From the NCBI RefSeq assembly GCF_011927785.1, contig NZ_JAATJK010000001.1, forward strand, positions 5,613,001 to 5,677,000: a stretch of DNA of 64,000 nucleotides, read 5' to 3'. The stretch's first letter is position 1. Each line of letters begins with the position of its first letter. This DNA comes from Micromonospora profundi (GTDB lineage: Bacteria > Actinomycetota > Actinomycetes > Mycobacteriales > Micromonosporaceae). A program made the position numbers and the translations under genes. A model generated the notes under the pieces. It was given only the letters and a program-made list of their open reading frames with translations. It did no database searches and had not been told where the DNA came from. Positions 29,538 through 39,048 of the stretch are shown piece by piece.

Positions 29538-29792
29538 GGCACGTCCCTTCCACCTGCGGTCCCGGTCGAGCGTACGTCGGCGCTCCGGCACTCGCGGCGG
29601 CACGGTCGGCGACAGCGATCCGCCCAACCGGCTCGACGACCCTCTCAACAGACTCTCAGCCTCCCGTAACCCGGCGACGCATCGACAACGTTGGCGGGGT
29701 GCGGTAAGACAGGGTGGGGCGGAACTCACACTGGTACCGTCCCGGCGGCCGCGCCCAACCGAGCGCGGAGGCGAGCACGGGACGGGAGCGGA

Positions 29793-31358
29793 ATGGTCGA
29801 CAGCGAGCGCGGGCGACGGCAGCGACGACGGAGCCCGGTGATCTCGCCGGTGCTGCGGCCGAAGCTCTGGGCCGCCCTGCTCGGCGCGATCGCCGCCGCC
29901 GTGCTGGCCACCCCCGCGTACGCCGATCCGGCAGTGCCCGCCACGGTGCCGGACACCGGCTCCCGACCCGCGGCGGTCGGTGAGCTTCGACTGCCCGACA
30001 GCGCACCCGGCGCCGGCGTCCCCGTCCCGCCGGTGGTCAACATCGGCGCCGGCCCGCTGGCCGCCCAGATCGCCGCCGCCGAGAGTCAGGTCGGCCTCCT
30101 CGGTGACGGGTTACTACAGAGCCGGCAGAAACGCACCGACGCGCAGGCCAAGCTCCAAGCCGCCGGCAAGGCGCTGGAGACCGCGCAGGACGCCGTGCTC
30201 CGCGCCCAGCAGGCGGCCGACTCGGCTGCCTCCGACGCGGTCAAGGCCGCCGCCGCGCTGCCGCCCGGCGACTTCGTCAACGACATCCAGGGGTTGAGCC
30301 GCCTCCAACGGATCAACCGTGGCGAAAAGGTCGAGGGCGCCACCGCCGGCGTGGCCGGTGAGCTGACGCGGGCACGTGCCGGCGAGCAGAAGGCGTACGA
30401 GGCGCACGCCGCCGCCAAGACCGCGCTCGAGGCCGCCGAGGCGGAGTTCACCACCGGCGAGAAGGCGCTCCGCACCGCCGAGGCCAGCCTGGTCACCCTC
30501 CGCAAGAACAACGCGGCGCAGCTCATCGAGCTCGAACGCCAGCAGGAAGCCACCGAGCAGCAGCTCGGAGCGGGTTACGTCGCCGGCCAGAGCACAAACG
30601 GGATGGCCGCGCACCCGCGGGCGCTGGCCGCCGTCCGGTACGCGCTCGCCCAGCTCGGCGACCCGTACAAGTGGTCGGAGGAGGGTCCGAATTCGTTCGA
30701 CTGCTCCGGCCTGATGTGGGCGGCGTACCGGTCGCCGGGTGCCGACTACTTCGACCTGCCCCGGGTCTCCCGCGACCAGTACGCGGCCACCCGGGCCCGT
30801 ACGGTGCCGCAGAGCGCACTGCTCCCCGGCGACCTGCTGTTCTTCGCCTCAGGCAGCAGTTACACCACGATCCACCACGTCGGCATGTACATCGGCAACG
30901 GCAAGATGGTGCAGGCGCCCACCACCGGCGACGTGGTCAAGATCTCGGTAGTCCGCTGGTCGCGGCTCTACGCAGCCACCCGGGTGATCGGCGCGGTGCC
31001 CGCACCGGCCGTACCGACAGTGCCGGTTCCGCCGGTGCCGCCAGCTCCGCCGACGAAGCCGACGCCCACCACGAAGCCGACCCCCACCACCAAGCCGACG
31101 CCGACGACGAAGCCGACTCCGACACCGACCACGCCGACGCCGACGCCGACCACGCCCAGCCCGACGCCGACGCCGACGGGCGGCACCACGCCGACCCCGA
31201 CGAGCGGCCCGGGCGGCAGGCCGACGACGACGCCTCCGCCGCCGACCACGGCACCGGCCAGCGCCTCGGCCACCGCAACGACGACCGCCACGCCCGAGAC
31301 CAGCAAGAGCGGGTCCACCAGCACCAGCCCGACGGGCAGCCCGAGCACCGACGGCTGA
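29793..31358 (+). CDS. NlpC/P60 peptidoglycan hydrolase, coiled-coil and Pro-Thr tail
   Basis: A 521-residue exported protein: signal or anchor region (about 18-45), coiled-coil (about 85-255, AQAKLQAAGKALETAQDAVL), then an NlpC/P60 endopeptidase domain (about 275-390) with catalytic Cys304 (FDCSGLMW) and His in IHHVGMYIGNGKM. The last 115 residues are a Pro/Thr/Ser tail with short repeats (KPTPTT) that probably spans the cell wall. The layout is like the RipA/RipC family of actinobacteria, in which the coiled-coil restrains activity. It is divergent from mqnE. Confidence 0.88.
   Translation: MVDSERGRRQRRRSPVISPVLRPKLWAALLGAIAAAVLATPAYADPAVPATVPDTGSRPAAVGELRLPDSAPGAGVPVPPVVNIGAGPLAAQIAAAESQVGLLGDGLLQSRQKRTDAQAKLQAAGKALETAQDAVLRAQQAADSAASDAVKAAAALPPGDFVNDIQGLSRLQRINRGEKVEGATAGVAGELTRARAGEQKAYEAHAAAKTALEAAEAEFTTGEKALRTAEASLVTLRKNNAAQLIELERQQEATEQQLGAGYVAGQSTNGMAAHPRALAAVRYALAQLGDPYKWSEEGPNSFDCSGLMWAAYRSPGADYFDLPRVSRDQYAATRARTVPQSALLPGDLLFFASGSSYTTIHHVGMYIGNGKMVQAPTTGDVVKISVVRWSRLYAATRVIGAVPAPAVPTVPVPPVPPAPPTKPTPTTKPTPTTKPTPTTKPTPTPTTPTPTPTTPSPTPTPTGGTTPTPTSGPGGRPTTTPPPPTTAPASASATATTTATPETSKSGSTSTSPTGSPSTDG
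31057..31200 (+). repeat. Pro-Thr coding microsatellite
   Basis: Imperfect 9- to 12-bp repeats of the ACGCCGACG type encode the KPTPTT/TPTPT tail of the NlpC/P60 protein. The region is prone to slippage, so copy number could vary between strains. Confidence 0.6.
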
Positions 31359-31472
31359 CCCGCCACCGCCGCCTCTGGCTGTCCGCTCGGGACGATCTGT
31401 GGCACGGTGACAACCAGGCACATCCGGTCCGACGTCACGGGCGCGGGTGCGAGCGTGGCGCGGAGGGCGGAA

Positions 31473-33326
31473 ATGGCCGAGCAGAGAGATCCGGCGGAGA
31501 CTGTCGACCCCGTCCTGGATCGGGCCGACCCGCCGAGGCCAGGCACCGCCGACCCGGCAGCCGCTAGTGCCGTCGACGGTGCCCCGGACGCTGACGCCAG
31601 CCCTGACGCCGCCAGTTCGGACGCCGCCAGCTCCGATCCCGACGGCCCTGCGGCAGGTGCCGCGACCGCTACCGACGCGGCAGACTCCGCCGACGCCGAC
31701 GCCGACGCCGACGCCAGAGCCGAGGCGGCAGCTGGCACCGAGGCGGCAGCCGACACCAACGCCAAAGCTGAATCCGGGGCCGCCGCTGAATCCGGGGCCG
31801 GCGCGGAGGTCGGCGCCCCGGCCCGTGCTGCCGTCTCCGCCGGCACCATCGCGGCCGGCAGCGCACCCGAAGCGGACGTGGAGCGCCCAGCGGCCGGCGA
31901 TGCCCGCCCAGGTTCGGCGGCTGCCGGCCCGGTGCGGGCGCGGGCCAGTGTCGCGACCGTGTCCACGCCGGCCGGTGATCTCCCCGCCAGCGCCCCGGCC
32001 ACCGCCACCACCTACCGGGCGAAGGGCTCGGCCAGCCCAGCCAGCACCCCACTGCCCGGCCAGCGGGACGGCTCGGCCTCCTCGGCGCGGGCCAGCGCCA
32101 CGGTGCCCGACAGCAGTCGCCTCACGTCCGCCACCAGGGATACGCCGCAAGCCCACGCCGGCACACCCGCCGTGTACCGGTCCGGTCCGAGCCCCGAGCC
32201 GGCGCAGCACGCGGAGCCTCTTCCGCCGTCGGCACCGGAGCCGACGCCTGCGGAGCCCGAGCCGAGCGGGCCCGGCGAGCCCGATCCGGCGCCCAGCCCC
32301 GGGCCGTACCCGCCCGGGCCGGTGCCGAAGCCGGAGCCCACCCCGCCAGCGCCCGGCCCTGTGCCGCCGCCGGTGCCGGGTCCGCCGGTGCCGCCGCCCT
32401 CGCCGCTGCCGCCCATTCCAGGCCCACCGACGCCGCCTGTTCCCGGCCCTCCGGCGCCGCCGCCCGGCCCGCCGGTGCCCGCGCCACCGCCCGGCCCGAG
32501 GCCGGCACCACCGTTTCCGCCACCTCCGGCGATGACGGGTACGCCGGGCGCACGGGCCACCGCCTCGGTCTCCGCACCGCCGGCCGGCTGGGCGTCCGCC
32601 AACCAACCAGCGCGCCGGACCCCGGACACGGCCCAGCCGGCGACCGCCCAGCCGGTGGCTGCACACCGCACCCCCGACACCGCACAGCGCACCCCGAGCG
32701 GGGTGCCGTGGACCTCTCCCGGGGTGCCGTCGACCCACGCTGCGACTCCGTCGACCCAGGCTTCGGCGCCGTCGACCCACGCTGCGACCTCGCCGGCTCC
32801 GGGCGGCACGACACAGGCCGCGTCGGGTGGCTCGTGGGCCGAGGCACAGGCCCCCGCACCCGTGGTGCCCGCACCCGCACTGCCCAGTTGGCCCCCGTCG
32901 ACCACTGGCGCCCCCACACCAGTCAGCGCTCCCGCACCAGGTGGCGTCGGCGGGTCCCGAGCCGCCACCTCCTCGACCTATCCGGCGGGCGAACGCGCCA
33001 CGCGGGGTACGGCGGCGGCCGGTGCGCAGCACGGGAAGCGCGACGGCCGCTCGGATCTGTCGGGCACCGTCTACGGCGGCGGCGAGGGGCCGGGCTTCGC
33101 CACGATTGCGCTTCCGGCGAACGCGGCGGTGGAGAATTCTGGCTCACTGACCGGGCACATTCTGGCCCAGGGCTGGGCGGACACACCGGCCGAACCGTCC
33201 CGCAACACGCGCGTGGTGATCGTCCTGATCGCGGCTCTGGGGCTGCTGGTGGCGATCAGCGTGCTCGTCGTCCTGCTGGCGGGCGACGCCATGGACAGCC
33301 TGGTCGGCAGCGTCCTCAGCGGCTGA
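31473..33326 (+). CDS. Pro/Ala-rich protein with one C-terminal membrane helix
   Basis: A 617-residue protein, mostly low complexity: Ala/Asp-rich (about 25-110), then Ala/Ser/Pro-rich, a long Pro-rich block (about 245-355) and short repeats of the STHAAT/STQAS type (about 415-440). The last 100 residues are more normal: SGTVYGGGEGPGFATIALPA and then a single membrane helix (VVIVLIAALGLLVAISVLVV) near the C-terminus. No signal peptide is seen, so the disordered part probably lies in the cytoplasm. GGAGGG precedes the ATG at 31473; an earlier GTG (31407) is possible. Function is unknown. Confidence 0.7.
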   Translation: MAEQRDPAETVDPVLDRADPPRPGTADPAAASAVDGAPDADASPDAASSDAASSDPDGPAAGAATATDAADSADADADADARAEAAAGTEAAADTNAKAESGAAAESGAGAEVGAPARAAVSAGTIAAGSAPEADVERPAAGDARPGSAAAGPVRARASVATVSTPAGDLPASAPATATTYRAKGSASPASTPLPGQRDGSASSARASATVPDSSRLTSATRDTPQAHAGTPAVYRSGPSPEPAQHAEPLPPSAPEPTPAEPEPSGPGEPDPAPSPGPYPPGPVPKPEPTPPAPGPVPPPVPGPPVPPPSPLPPIPGPPTPPVPGPPAPPPGPPVPAPPPGPRPAPPFPPPPAMTGTPGARATASVSAPPAGWASANQPARRTPDTAQPATAQPVAAHRTPDTAQRTPSGVPWTSPGVPSTHAATPSTQASAPSTHAATSPAPGGTTQAASGGSWAEAQAPAPVVPAPALPSWPPSTTGAPTPVSAPAPGGVGGSRAATSSTYPAGERATRGTAAAGAQHGKRDGRSDLSGTVYGGGEGPGFATIALPANAAVENSGSLTGHILAQGWADTPAEPSRNTRVVIVLIAALGLLVAISVLVVLLAGDAMDSLVGSVLSG

Positions 33327-33523
33327 GCCGTTCAGCAGCGACGATGGTGAGTCCGCCCACTACGGTCGGGCAACCCGCTGGCGAGTCTGGCGAACGGCCG
33401 TACACTGGTCAGGATCACTGACCCGGCGCGTGTGGTGCGCGCCCCTGGGCGGTCTTGCGGGCGATCCGGCGGCACAGCCGCGGCAGGCCATCGCGAAGAT
33501 GCGCCCCGCTCGAAAGGCATTTG
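33327..33523. other. Leader region of DEAD-box helicase gene
   Basis: A 197-bp gap with TACACT at 33401-33406, a possible -10 box, and a GC-rich hairpin near 33425-33440. It probably encodes a 5' untranslated leader of about 110 nt. Confidence 0.4.
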
Positions 33524-35581
33524 TTGACCACCTCTGCTGACACCAGCAACGTTCCGACCGTTTTCGACCCCAGTGCCGTGGCGCGCGACGCCGCCCCGGC
33601 AACCCCCGACGCCGCCCCGGCTCAGGCCGTGCCGGCAGCGACCTCCATCGACCCGACCGAGACTGCTCCGGGCGAGGCTACGGCCGTCGAGCCCACGTCG
33701 CCCGAGATCATCGAGGCGCTCGACTTCGCCGGCCTCGGCCTGCCCGAGCCGTTGGTTCGCGCGCTGGCCCGGCAGGGCATCACCTCCCCGTTCGAGATCC
33801 AGCGGGCCACCGTTCCGGACGCGCTCGCAGGCCGGGACGTCCTGGGCCGTGGGCAGACCGGGTCGGGCAAGACGCTCGCCTTCGGCCTGCCGATGATCGC
33901 CCGGCTCGCCAACCGCAACCGGGCCCGGCCACTGCGGCCCCGCGCCCTGGTCCTGGTCCCCACCCGCGAGCTGGCCATGCAGGTCAACGACGCCTTGGTG
34001 CCGCTGGGCAAGGCCGTCGGCATCTTCCTCAAGACCGCCGTCGGCGGGGTTCCGTACGACCGCCAGATCGACGCGCTCCGACGCGGCGTGGAGATCATCG
34101 TGGCGACCCCGGGCCGGCTCGGCGACCTGATCGAGCGGGGCATCTGCCAGCTCGACGACGTCGAGGTCACGGTGCTCGACGAGGCCGACCAGATGGCCGA
34201 CATGGGCTTCCTGCCCGAGGTGACCGAACTGCTGGCGAAGACGCCCGCCGGTAGTCAGCGTCTGCTCTTCTCTGCCACCCTCGACGGCGACGTCGACACG
34301 CTGGTCCGGCGGTTCATGAACGACCCGGTGACCCACTCCACCGCGCCGTCGACCGCATCGGTGTCCACCATGGACCACCACATGCTGCTGATCCCGCCGC
34401 ACGAGAAGTTCCCGGTGGCCGCCTCGATCGCCGCCCGTGACGGCCGGACCATGGTCTTCGCACGTACCCAACTGGGTGTGGACCGGCTTGTCGAGCAGCT
34501 CGCGGCCGTCGGCGTACGCGCCGGTGGGCTGCACGGCGGCAAGACCCAGCGGATGCGGACGAAGACCCTCGCCGAGTTCCGTGAGGGTCGGATGAACGTC
34601 CTGGTCGCCACGGACGTGGCGGCGCGCGGCATCCACGTCGACGGGGTGACCCTCGTGTTGCACGTCGACCCGCCGAAGGACCCGAAGGACTACCTGCACC
34701 GTGCCGGGCGCACCGCCCGCGCCGGCGAGTCGGGCGCGGTCGCCACGTTGGTGCTTCCCAAGCAGCGTCGTACGACCCTCGCCATGTTGGAGAAGGCCGG
34801 CGTGGAACCGGCCGAGGCCCGGGTCCGGCTCGGCGACCCGGTGCTGGCCGAGTTGATCGGTGCCCGCGAGCCCAGCGGCGTCCCGGTCCGGGTGGAGGCG
34901 GAGCCTCGGGGCTACGGCGACCGCTCCGGCGGCTCGCGCCGCTTCGGCGACCGTCCGCAGGGCGAGCGGCGCTACGGCGACCGCCCCACCGGTGAGCGGC
35001 GCTTCGGCGACCGCCCGACCGGCGACCGGCAGTACGGCAACCGTCCGACCGGCGAGCGTGGCTACGGCGACCGCCCGCAGGGCGAGCGTGGCTACGCCGA
35101 CCGGGACAGCCGGGGCTACGGCGACCGGCCCACCGGTGAGCGCCGCTTCGGCGATCGTCAGCAGTTCGGTGACCGGGGCGACCGTCCTGGTGGCGAGCGG
35201 CGCTTCGGCGACCGACCGCAGGGTGACAGGCAGTACGGCGACCGGCCGACCGGCGAGCGCCGCTACAGCGACCGTCCCACCGGCGACCGGCAGTACGGTG
35301 ACCGGCCCAGCGGCGAGCGCGGTTACGGTGACCGTCCGCAGGGTGAGCGGCGCTACGGCGACCGGCAGTACGGCGACCGTCCCACCGGCGAGCGGCGCTT
35401 CGGTGACCGCCCGCAGGCTGACCGGGGTGACCGGCCGGCCGGCGAGCGGCGTTTCGCGGACCGGGACACCCGGGGTGGTTACCGCCCCGAGGGTCGTACT
35501 CGGGACGACCGGCCACGTGACGACCGGCCGCGGGATGACCGGCGCGGCTTCGGCGGGCGTCCGCCGGCGCGTACTCACTGA
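33524..35581 (+). CDS. DEAD-box RNA helicase with repetitive Gly/Asp/Arg C-terminus
   Basis: A 685-residue ATP-dependent RNA helicase. The core (about 60-430) has Q-motif region ITSPFEIQRAT, Walker A GQTGSGKT (about 110), DEAD in VLDEADQMADMGF (about 216), SAT in LFSATLDGD, and ARGIHVDGV and HRAGRTARAG in the second domain. The tail (about 465-640) is a run of YGDRP/GERRFGDRP repeats that should bind RNA non-specifically and could favour condensates. I chose the TTG at 33524, 6 nt after GAAAGG, because no suitable ATG is close. A role in cold or RNA turnover is inferred. Confidence 0.88.
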   Translation: MTTSADTSNVPTVFDPSAVARDAAPATPDAAPAQAVPAATSIDPTETAPGEATAVEPTSPEIIEALDFAGLGLPEPLVRALARQGITSPFEIQRATVPDALAGRDVLGRGQTGSGKTLAFGLPMIARLANRNRARPLRPRALVLVPTRELAMQVNDALVPLGKAVGIFLKTAVGGVPYDRQIDALRRGVEIIVATPGRLGDLIERGICQLDDVEVTVLDEADQMADMGFLPEVTELLAKTPAGSQRLLFSATLDGDVDTLVRRFMNDPVTHSTAPSTASVSTMDHHMLLIPPHEKFPVAASIAARDGRTMVFARTQLGVDRLVEQLAAVGVRAGGLHGGKTQRMRTKTLAEFREGRMNVLVATDVAARGIHVDGVTLVLHVDPPKDPKDYLHRAGRTARAGESGAVATLVLPKQRRTTLAMLEKAGVEPAEARVRLGDPVLAELIGAREPSGVPVRVEAEPRGYGDRSGGSRRFGDRPQGERRYGDRPTGERRFGDRPTGDRQYGNRPTGERGYGDRPQGERGYADRDSRGYGDRPTGERRFGDRQQFGDRGDRPGGERRFGDRPQGDRQYGDRPTGERRYSDRPTGDRQYGDRPSGERGYGDRPQGERRYGDRQYGDRPTGERRFGDRPQADRGDRPAGERRFADRDTRGGYRPEGRTRDDRPRDDRPRDDRRGFGGRPPARTH
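34913..35450 (+). repeat. Coding tandem repeat, GERRFGDRP-type
   Basis: Degenerate repeats of about 21-42 bp encode the tail of the DEAD-box helicase. Copies differ at several bases, so the array is not very recent, but its length may vary between strains. Confidence 0.7.
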
Positions 35582-35598
35582 TCATTTGAACTGACGGA

Positions 35599-35629
35599 CG
35601 CCGCCGCGGAGCCTTGCTCCGCGGCGGCG
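35599..35629. terminator. Terminator after helicase gene
   Basis: CGCCGCCGCGGAG and CTCCGCGGCGGCG form a perfect 13-bp stem with a CCTTG loop, 18 bp after the helicase stop codon, followed by TT. Confidence 0.75.
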
Positions 35630-35677
35630 TTCGCGCATGCGCTGCCAAGGGCGGCGCGGTCGCGTAACGTCCGGCTC

Positions 35678-36307
35678 ATGGCGACCATGCCGAAGTCGAT
35701 CTTCTGGTCCCGAACGGACACCGCCGGCAGTGAGCAGGCCCTGCTCGACGACAGGAACGGGTTGTCGGCCCGGGGCACGTTGCTGGCGGTCGACCCGGTG
35801 CCCTTCACGGCCCGCTACCAGGTGGCCACCGCGGCCGACTGGAGCGCGTCCCGCGTCGAGGTCGAAGCCGAGGGTACGGGCTGGATGCGCAGGGTGACGT
35901 TGGAGCGGGCGGCGGGCCGGTGGCGGGTGACCACCGCCGAGCAGGGTGACCTGGACGCGGCGCTTGTCGCGGCCGGGCACCACCGGGCCGGCCTGCCGGG
36001 CACCGACGATCCGGACCGGCTGGGCGACGCGATCGACGTGGACCTGAGTGGTTCACCGCTGTTCAACGCGCTGCCGGTGCGCCGGCTCGGGCTGGCGGGC
36101 ACTCCGGCCGACATGCCACGGCGGATCACCGTCGCCTGGGTGCTGCTGCCGGGCCTGGAGGTGGTACCGGCCGAGCAGATCTACACCGGGATCGGGCCGG
36201 GCCGCGTACGGTTCGTCAGCGGCACGTTCACCGCCGACATCGACGTGGACGCCGACGGCTACGTGGTGCGCTACCCAGGCCTGGCCGAGCGGATCGACCC
36301 GCGCTAG
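35678..36307 (+). CDS. Putative glycolipid-binding domain protein
   Basis: A 209-residue protein of the DUF1089/putative glycolipid-binding family. It has alternating beta-strands typical of that fold (ARYQVATAADWSASRVEVEA, MRRVTLERAAGRWRV, VRFVSGTFTADIDVDADGYV) and no signal peptide. The family assignment comes from overall pattern, and a ligand is not proven. It lies between the helicase terminator and a convergent gene, so it is probably expressed alone. An ATG three codons downstream is also a possible start. Confidence 0.72.
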   Translation: MATMPKSIFWSRTDTAGSEQALLDDRNGLSARGTLLAVDPVPFTARYQVATAADWSASRVEVEAEGTGWMRRVTLERAAGRWRVTTAEQGDLDAALVAAGHHRAGLPGTDDPDRLGDAIDVDLSGSPLFNALPVRRLGLAGTPADMPRRITVAWVLLPGLEVVPAEQIYTGIGPGRVRFVSGTFTADIDVDADGYVVRYPGLAERIDPR

Positions 36308-36317
36308 GCGAGCACGT

Positions 36318-37409
36318 TCACGGCGCCCAGGTGCCGCTTGCCAGGAACCGCTCGATGGTGGCGGCGTGCGGTGCCAGGTCGAGACCCTGCGCGGCCAACC
36401 AGTCGTCGGCGTAGTACGTGTCGGCGTACCTGTCACCGGGGTCGCAGATCAGTGTGACGACCGAGCCGGTCCGGCCCTCGGCGATCATCTCGGCGATCAG
36501 ACCGAAGGCGCCCCACAGGTTGGTGCCGGTGGAGCCGCCGACCCGTCGGCCGAGCACCGCCGACCCGGCGCGCATGGCGGCGAGCGAGGCCGCGTCCGGC
36601 ACTTGGACCATCCGGTCCACCACGGCGGGTACGAAGGACGCCTCTACTGTGGGACGGCCGATCCCCTCGATGCGGGAACCTTTGCCGGTCTCCACCGACC
36701 AGTCGGCCGCCAGCCAGGCCGGATAGAAGGCGGAGTTCTCCGGGTCCACCACGCAGAGCTTGGTGGACAGCCGGCGGTAGCGGGCGTACCGGCCGACGGT
36801 CGCGCTGGTGCCACCGGTGCCGGCGCCCACCACCACCCAGGCCGGGATGGGGTGCCGTTCCAGCTCCAACTGAGCGTAGATCGACTCGGCGATGTTGTTG
36901 TTGCCCCGCCAGTCGGTGGCCCGCTCGGCGTACGTGAACTGGTCCATGAAGTGACCGCCGGAGTCCTCGGCCAGCCAGCGGGCCTCGACCACGACGCTCG
37001 CCGGATCGTCCACCAGGTGACACCGACCGCCCTGGAACTCGATCTGCGCGATCTTCTCCGGTGACGTGGAGGCGGGCATCACGGCGATGAACGGCAGCCC
37101 GAGCATCCGCGCGAAGTACGCCTCGGAGACCGCCGTGGAGCCAGAAGACGCCTCGATGATCGTCGTGCGCGGCCCGATCCAGCCGTTGCAGAGCCCGTAG
37201 AGGAAGAGCGAGCGGGCCAGCCGGTGCTTGAGCGAGCCGGTGGGGTGTGACGACTCGTCCTTGAGGTACAGGTCGATCCCCCAGGAGCGGGGCAGCGGAA
37301 ACGGCAGCAGGTGGGTGTCGGCCGAGCGGTTCGCGTCCGCCTCGACGGCGGCGATGGCCTCGGTCACCCAGCTGCGGCTGGCCTCGTCGCACCTGTCGAG
37401 ATGAGTCAC
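36318..37409 (-). CDS. PLP-dependent cysteine-synthase-like enzyme, probable L-cysteine desulfhydrase
   Basis: A 363-residue fold-type II PLP enzyme. Lys61 ([10 protein letters not shown]) should form the Schiff base, with [13 protein letters not shown] as the phosphate/substrate loop and [16 protein letters not shown] as the PLP-phosphate loop. Sequence and length match the Cds1 group of actinobacteria (in Mycobacterium tuberculosis an L-cysteine desulfhydrase) better than CysK or CysM. It would release sulfide and pyruvate from cysteine. An Lrp/AsnC gene upstream on the same strand could control it. Cysteine synthase activity remains possible. Confidence 0.78.
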   Translation of the reverse strand: MTHLDRCDEASRSWVTEAIAAVEADANRSADTHLLPFPLPRSWGIDLYLKDESSHPTGSLKHRLARSLFLYGLCNGWIGPRTTIIEASSGSTAVSEAYFARMLGLPFIAVMPASTSPEKIAQIEFQGGRCHLVDDPASVVVEARWLAEDSGGHFMDQFTYAERATDWRGNNNIAESIYAQLELERHPIPAWVVVGAGTGGTSATVGRYARYRRLSTKLCVVDPENSAFYPAWLAADWSVETGKGSRIEGIGRPTVEASFVPAVVDRMVQVPDAASLAAMRAGSAVLGRRVGGSTGTNLWGAFGLIAEMIAEGRTGSVVTLICDPGDRYADTYYADDWLAAQGLDLAPHAATIERFLASGTWAP

Positions 37410-37440
37410 GCCGGAAACCTAGCAAGCAGGCATGCGGTGG

Positions 37441-38271
37441 TCAGTTCCGGTCCGTTGGGGCAGTTCGTCGGCTTTGGCGGCGTTGTCCGGCCCGGCCGAC
37501 GGCCTGGACGAGGGGGGTCAGCCCGACGGCCAGCCGGGGCAGGGTGTCCAGAAGCCGGACCTGGGCGCCGCGCCAGCGGGGCAGGCTGACGACCGGGCGT
37601 GGTCGGCGTGCCAGTCGGGCGGCCCTGGCGGCCACCCGCTGCGGGGTCAGCATCGACCCGGTGAACGAGGCCGCCGCGCCGGGGTCGTCCAGCCGGTCGT
37701 GCAGCATCGGCGTCCAGATGCCGTCCGGGCAGAGGCAGGAGACGTGCACCCGCCCGTACCCGGCCATCCGCAGGTCGCTCAGCGTGCCGAGGCTGAACGC
37801 CAGCAGGGCGTGCTTGCTGGCGGCGTACACCGTCTCGCCGGGCGCGGCGATGAGCCCGGCCAGCGAGACGATGTTCAGGACGTGGCCGTGACCCTGCCCG
37901 CGCATCACAGCGAGCGCGGCCAGCGTCCCGTTGATGGCCCCGTGGGTGTTGACGTCGAACACGCGGCGGCGGGTCGGCCCGTCGTGCTCCCAGGAGTGCC
38001 CGGTGACCAGGATGCCCGCGTTGTTGACCCAGAGGCCGAGGTCGCCCCGGCTCGCGGCGGTCGCCGCGATCTCGGCGCAGGCGGCCTCGTCGCGGACGTC
38101 CAGGGCTGCCGACCAGCCGCCGAGCGGCGCGGCGGCAGCGGCTGCCGCGTCCGGGTCGAGGTCGGTGAGCAGCACCGGCCAGCCCTCGGCGTGCAGCGCG
38201 GCGGCGACGGCGCGGCCCAGGCCGCCGGCGGCCCCTGTCACCACGGCCACCCCGGGTCCCGGCGAGGTCAT
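37441..38271 (-). CDS. Short-chain dehydrogenase/reductase
   Basis: A 276-residue classical SDR. It has the cofactor motif TGAAGGLG (12-19), N83-N-A-G86, catalytic Ser136, and Y149-xxx-K153 (YAASK). The last 45 residues are Arg-rich and hydrophobic (LPRLAVGLTPLVQAVG), a possible membrane-associating tail. Substrate is unknown. It lies 31 bp upstream of the cysteine-desulfhydrase-like gene and 49 bp downstream of the Lrp gene, all leftward, so the three may form one operon. Confidence 0.85.
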   Translation of the reverse strand: MTSPGPGVAVVTGAAGGLGRAVAAALHAEGWPVLLTDLDPDAAAAAAAPLGGWSAALDVRDEAACAEIAATAASRGDLGLWVNNAGILVTGHSWEHDGPTRRRVFDVNTHGAINGTLAALAVMRGQGHGHVLNIVSLAGLIAAPGETVYAASKHALLAFSLGTLSDLRMAGYGRVHVSCLCPDGIWTPMLHDRLDDPGAAASFTGSMLTPQRVAARAARLARRPRPVVSLPRWRGAQVRLLDTLPRLAVGLTPLVQAVGRAGQRRQSRRTAPTDRN

Positions 38272-38320
38272 CGGCGCACGTTACCGCCGCACGGCGGCCC
38301 GACACCAGGGGGTACGCGGG

Positions 38321-38779
38321 TCAGGCGGGCGGTTGGCCGACCGGCTGGGGGCGGTTCTCCCACTTGGTCGACAGGGCGATGGCGGTGCGGGTGGAGGCGA
38401 CCCCGGGGGTCCGGTTCAGCCGCACGATCAGCTGCTCCAACTCGGCGATCGTGCCGACCCGCGCCTTGAGCAGGAACGACTCGACGCCCGCCATGAAGTA
38501 GCAGGACTCGATCTCGGGCAGCACCCGCAGCGATTCCAGCATGTCGTCGGAGTCGGCGCCGGAGTCCTCGACGATGCCGATCAGTGCCGTGACGCCCAGC
38601 CCGATCGACTCGGGTGCCACGTCGGCGCGGTAGCCGCGGATCACGCCGTTGCTCTCCAGCTTGCCGACACGCTCGTGGACGGCGGGGGCGGAGAGGCCCA
38701 CCTGCCGGGCCAGTTCGGCGTACGAGAGGCGGGCGTTGCCGCGCAACAGATCGACGAGACTCAGGTCGATGGCGTCCAC
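38321..38779 (-). CDS. Lrp/AsnC-family transcriptional regulator
   Basis: A 152-residue feast/famine regulator. The N-terminal helix-turn-helix is LVDLLRGNARLSYAELARQV then GLSAPAVHERVGKLESNGVI. The C-terminal RAM effector domain (about 65-145) contains the usual VLPEIESCYFMAGVESFLLK. It probably senses an amino acid. A perfect 7-bp dyad at 38835-38853 is a candidate autoregulatory site. In Escherichia coli an Lrp-family protein, DecR, controls cysteine desulfidation, which suggests a similar link here. Confidence 0.9.
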   Translation of the reverse strand: MDAIDLSLVDLLRGNARLSYAELARQVGLSAPAVHERVGKLESNGVIRGYRADVAPESIGLGVTALIGIVEDSGADSDDMLESLRVLPEIESCYFMAGVESFLLKARVGTIAELEQLIVRLNRTPGVASTRTAIALSTKWENRPQPVGQPPA

Positions 38780-39048
38780 GGAGAGTGACCTTAACGGGTT
38801 GGGCGTAACGCGATGCCTCCGGCACCCGTTGGACAGAACAGTGAGTAACTGTTCACAAACCGACTGTCAAGGCAGGGGTTGCACCAGTACCATTTACTAA
38901 CTTCCCACTCAGTGCATTTTTCGCGTTTGGCGGACAGGCCAGGTCCCTGGTGCTGTAATTGCCATACGTCCCTCATGACGGCTCTGGGCTCGCACCAGCC
39001 GGGGGCAGTGTGTTCAGCCAGGGGCTTCGTCGACGCGAGGAGGGGGCT
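38780..39048. other. Divergent Lrp / BldC-like promoter region
   Basis: The 269-bp gap is unusually AT-rich between about 38835 and 38925 and contains the dyad below and promoter material for both divergent genes. I see no small gene with coding bias. Confidence 0.5.
38835..38853. promoter_or_regulatory. Perfect dyad upstream of Lrp/AsnC gene
   Basis: GAACAGT-GAGTA-ACTGTTC, a perfect 7-bp inverted repeat 56 bp upstream of the regulator start. Spacing suits a homodimer such as Lrp/AsnC. Confidence 0.45.

Noticed and set aside
34913..35450. CRISPR-like array in the helicase tail
   Set aside because: Repeats are degenerate, contiguous and in frame with the helicase; no unique spacers or cas genes.
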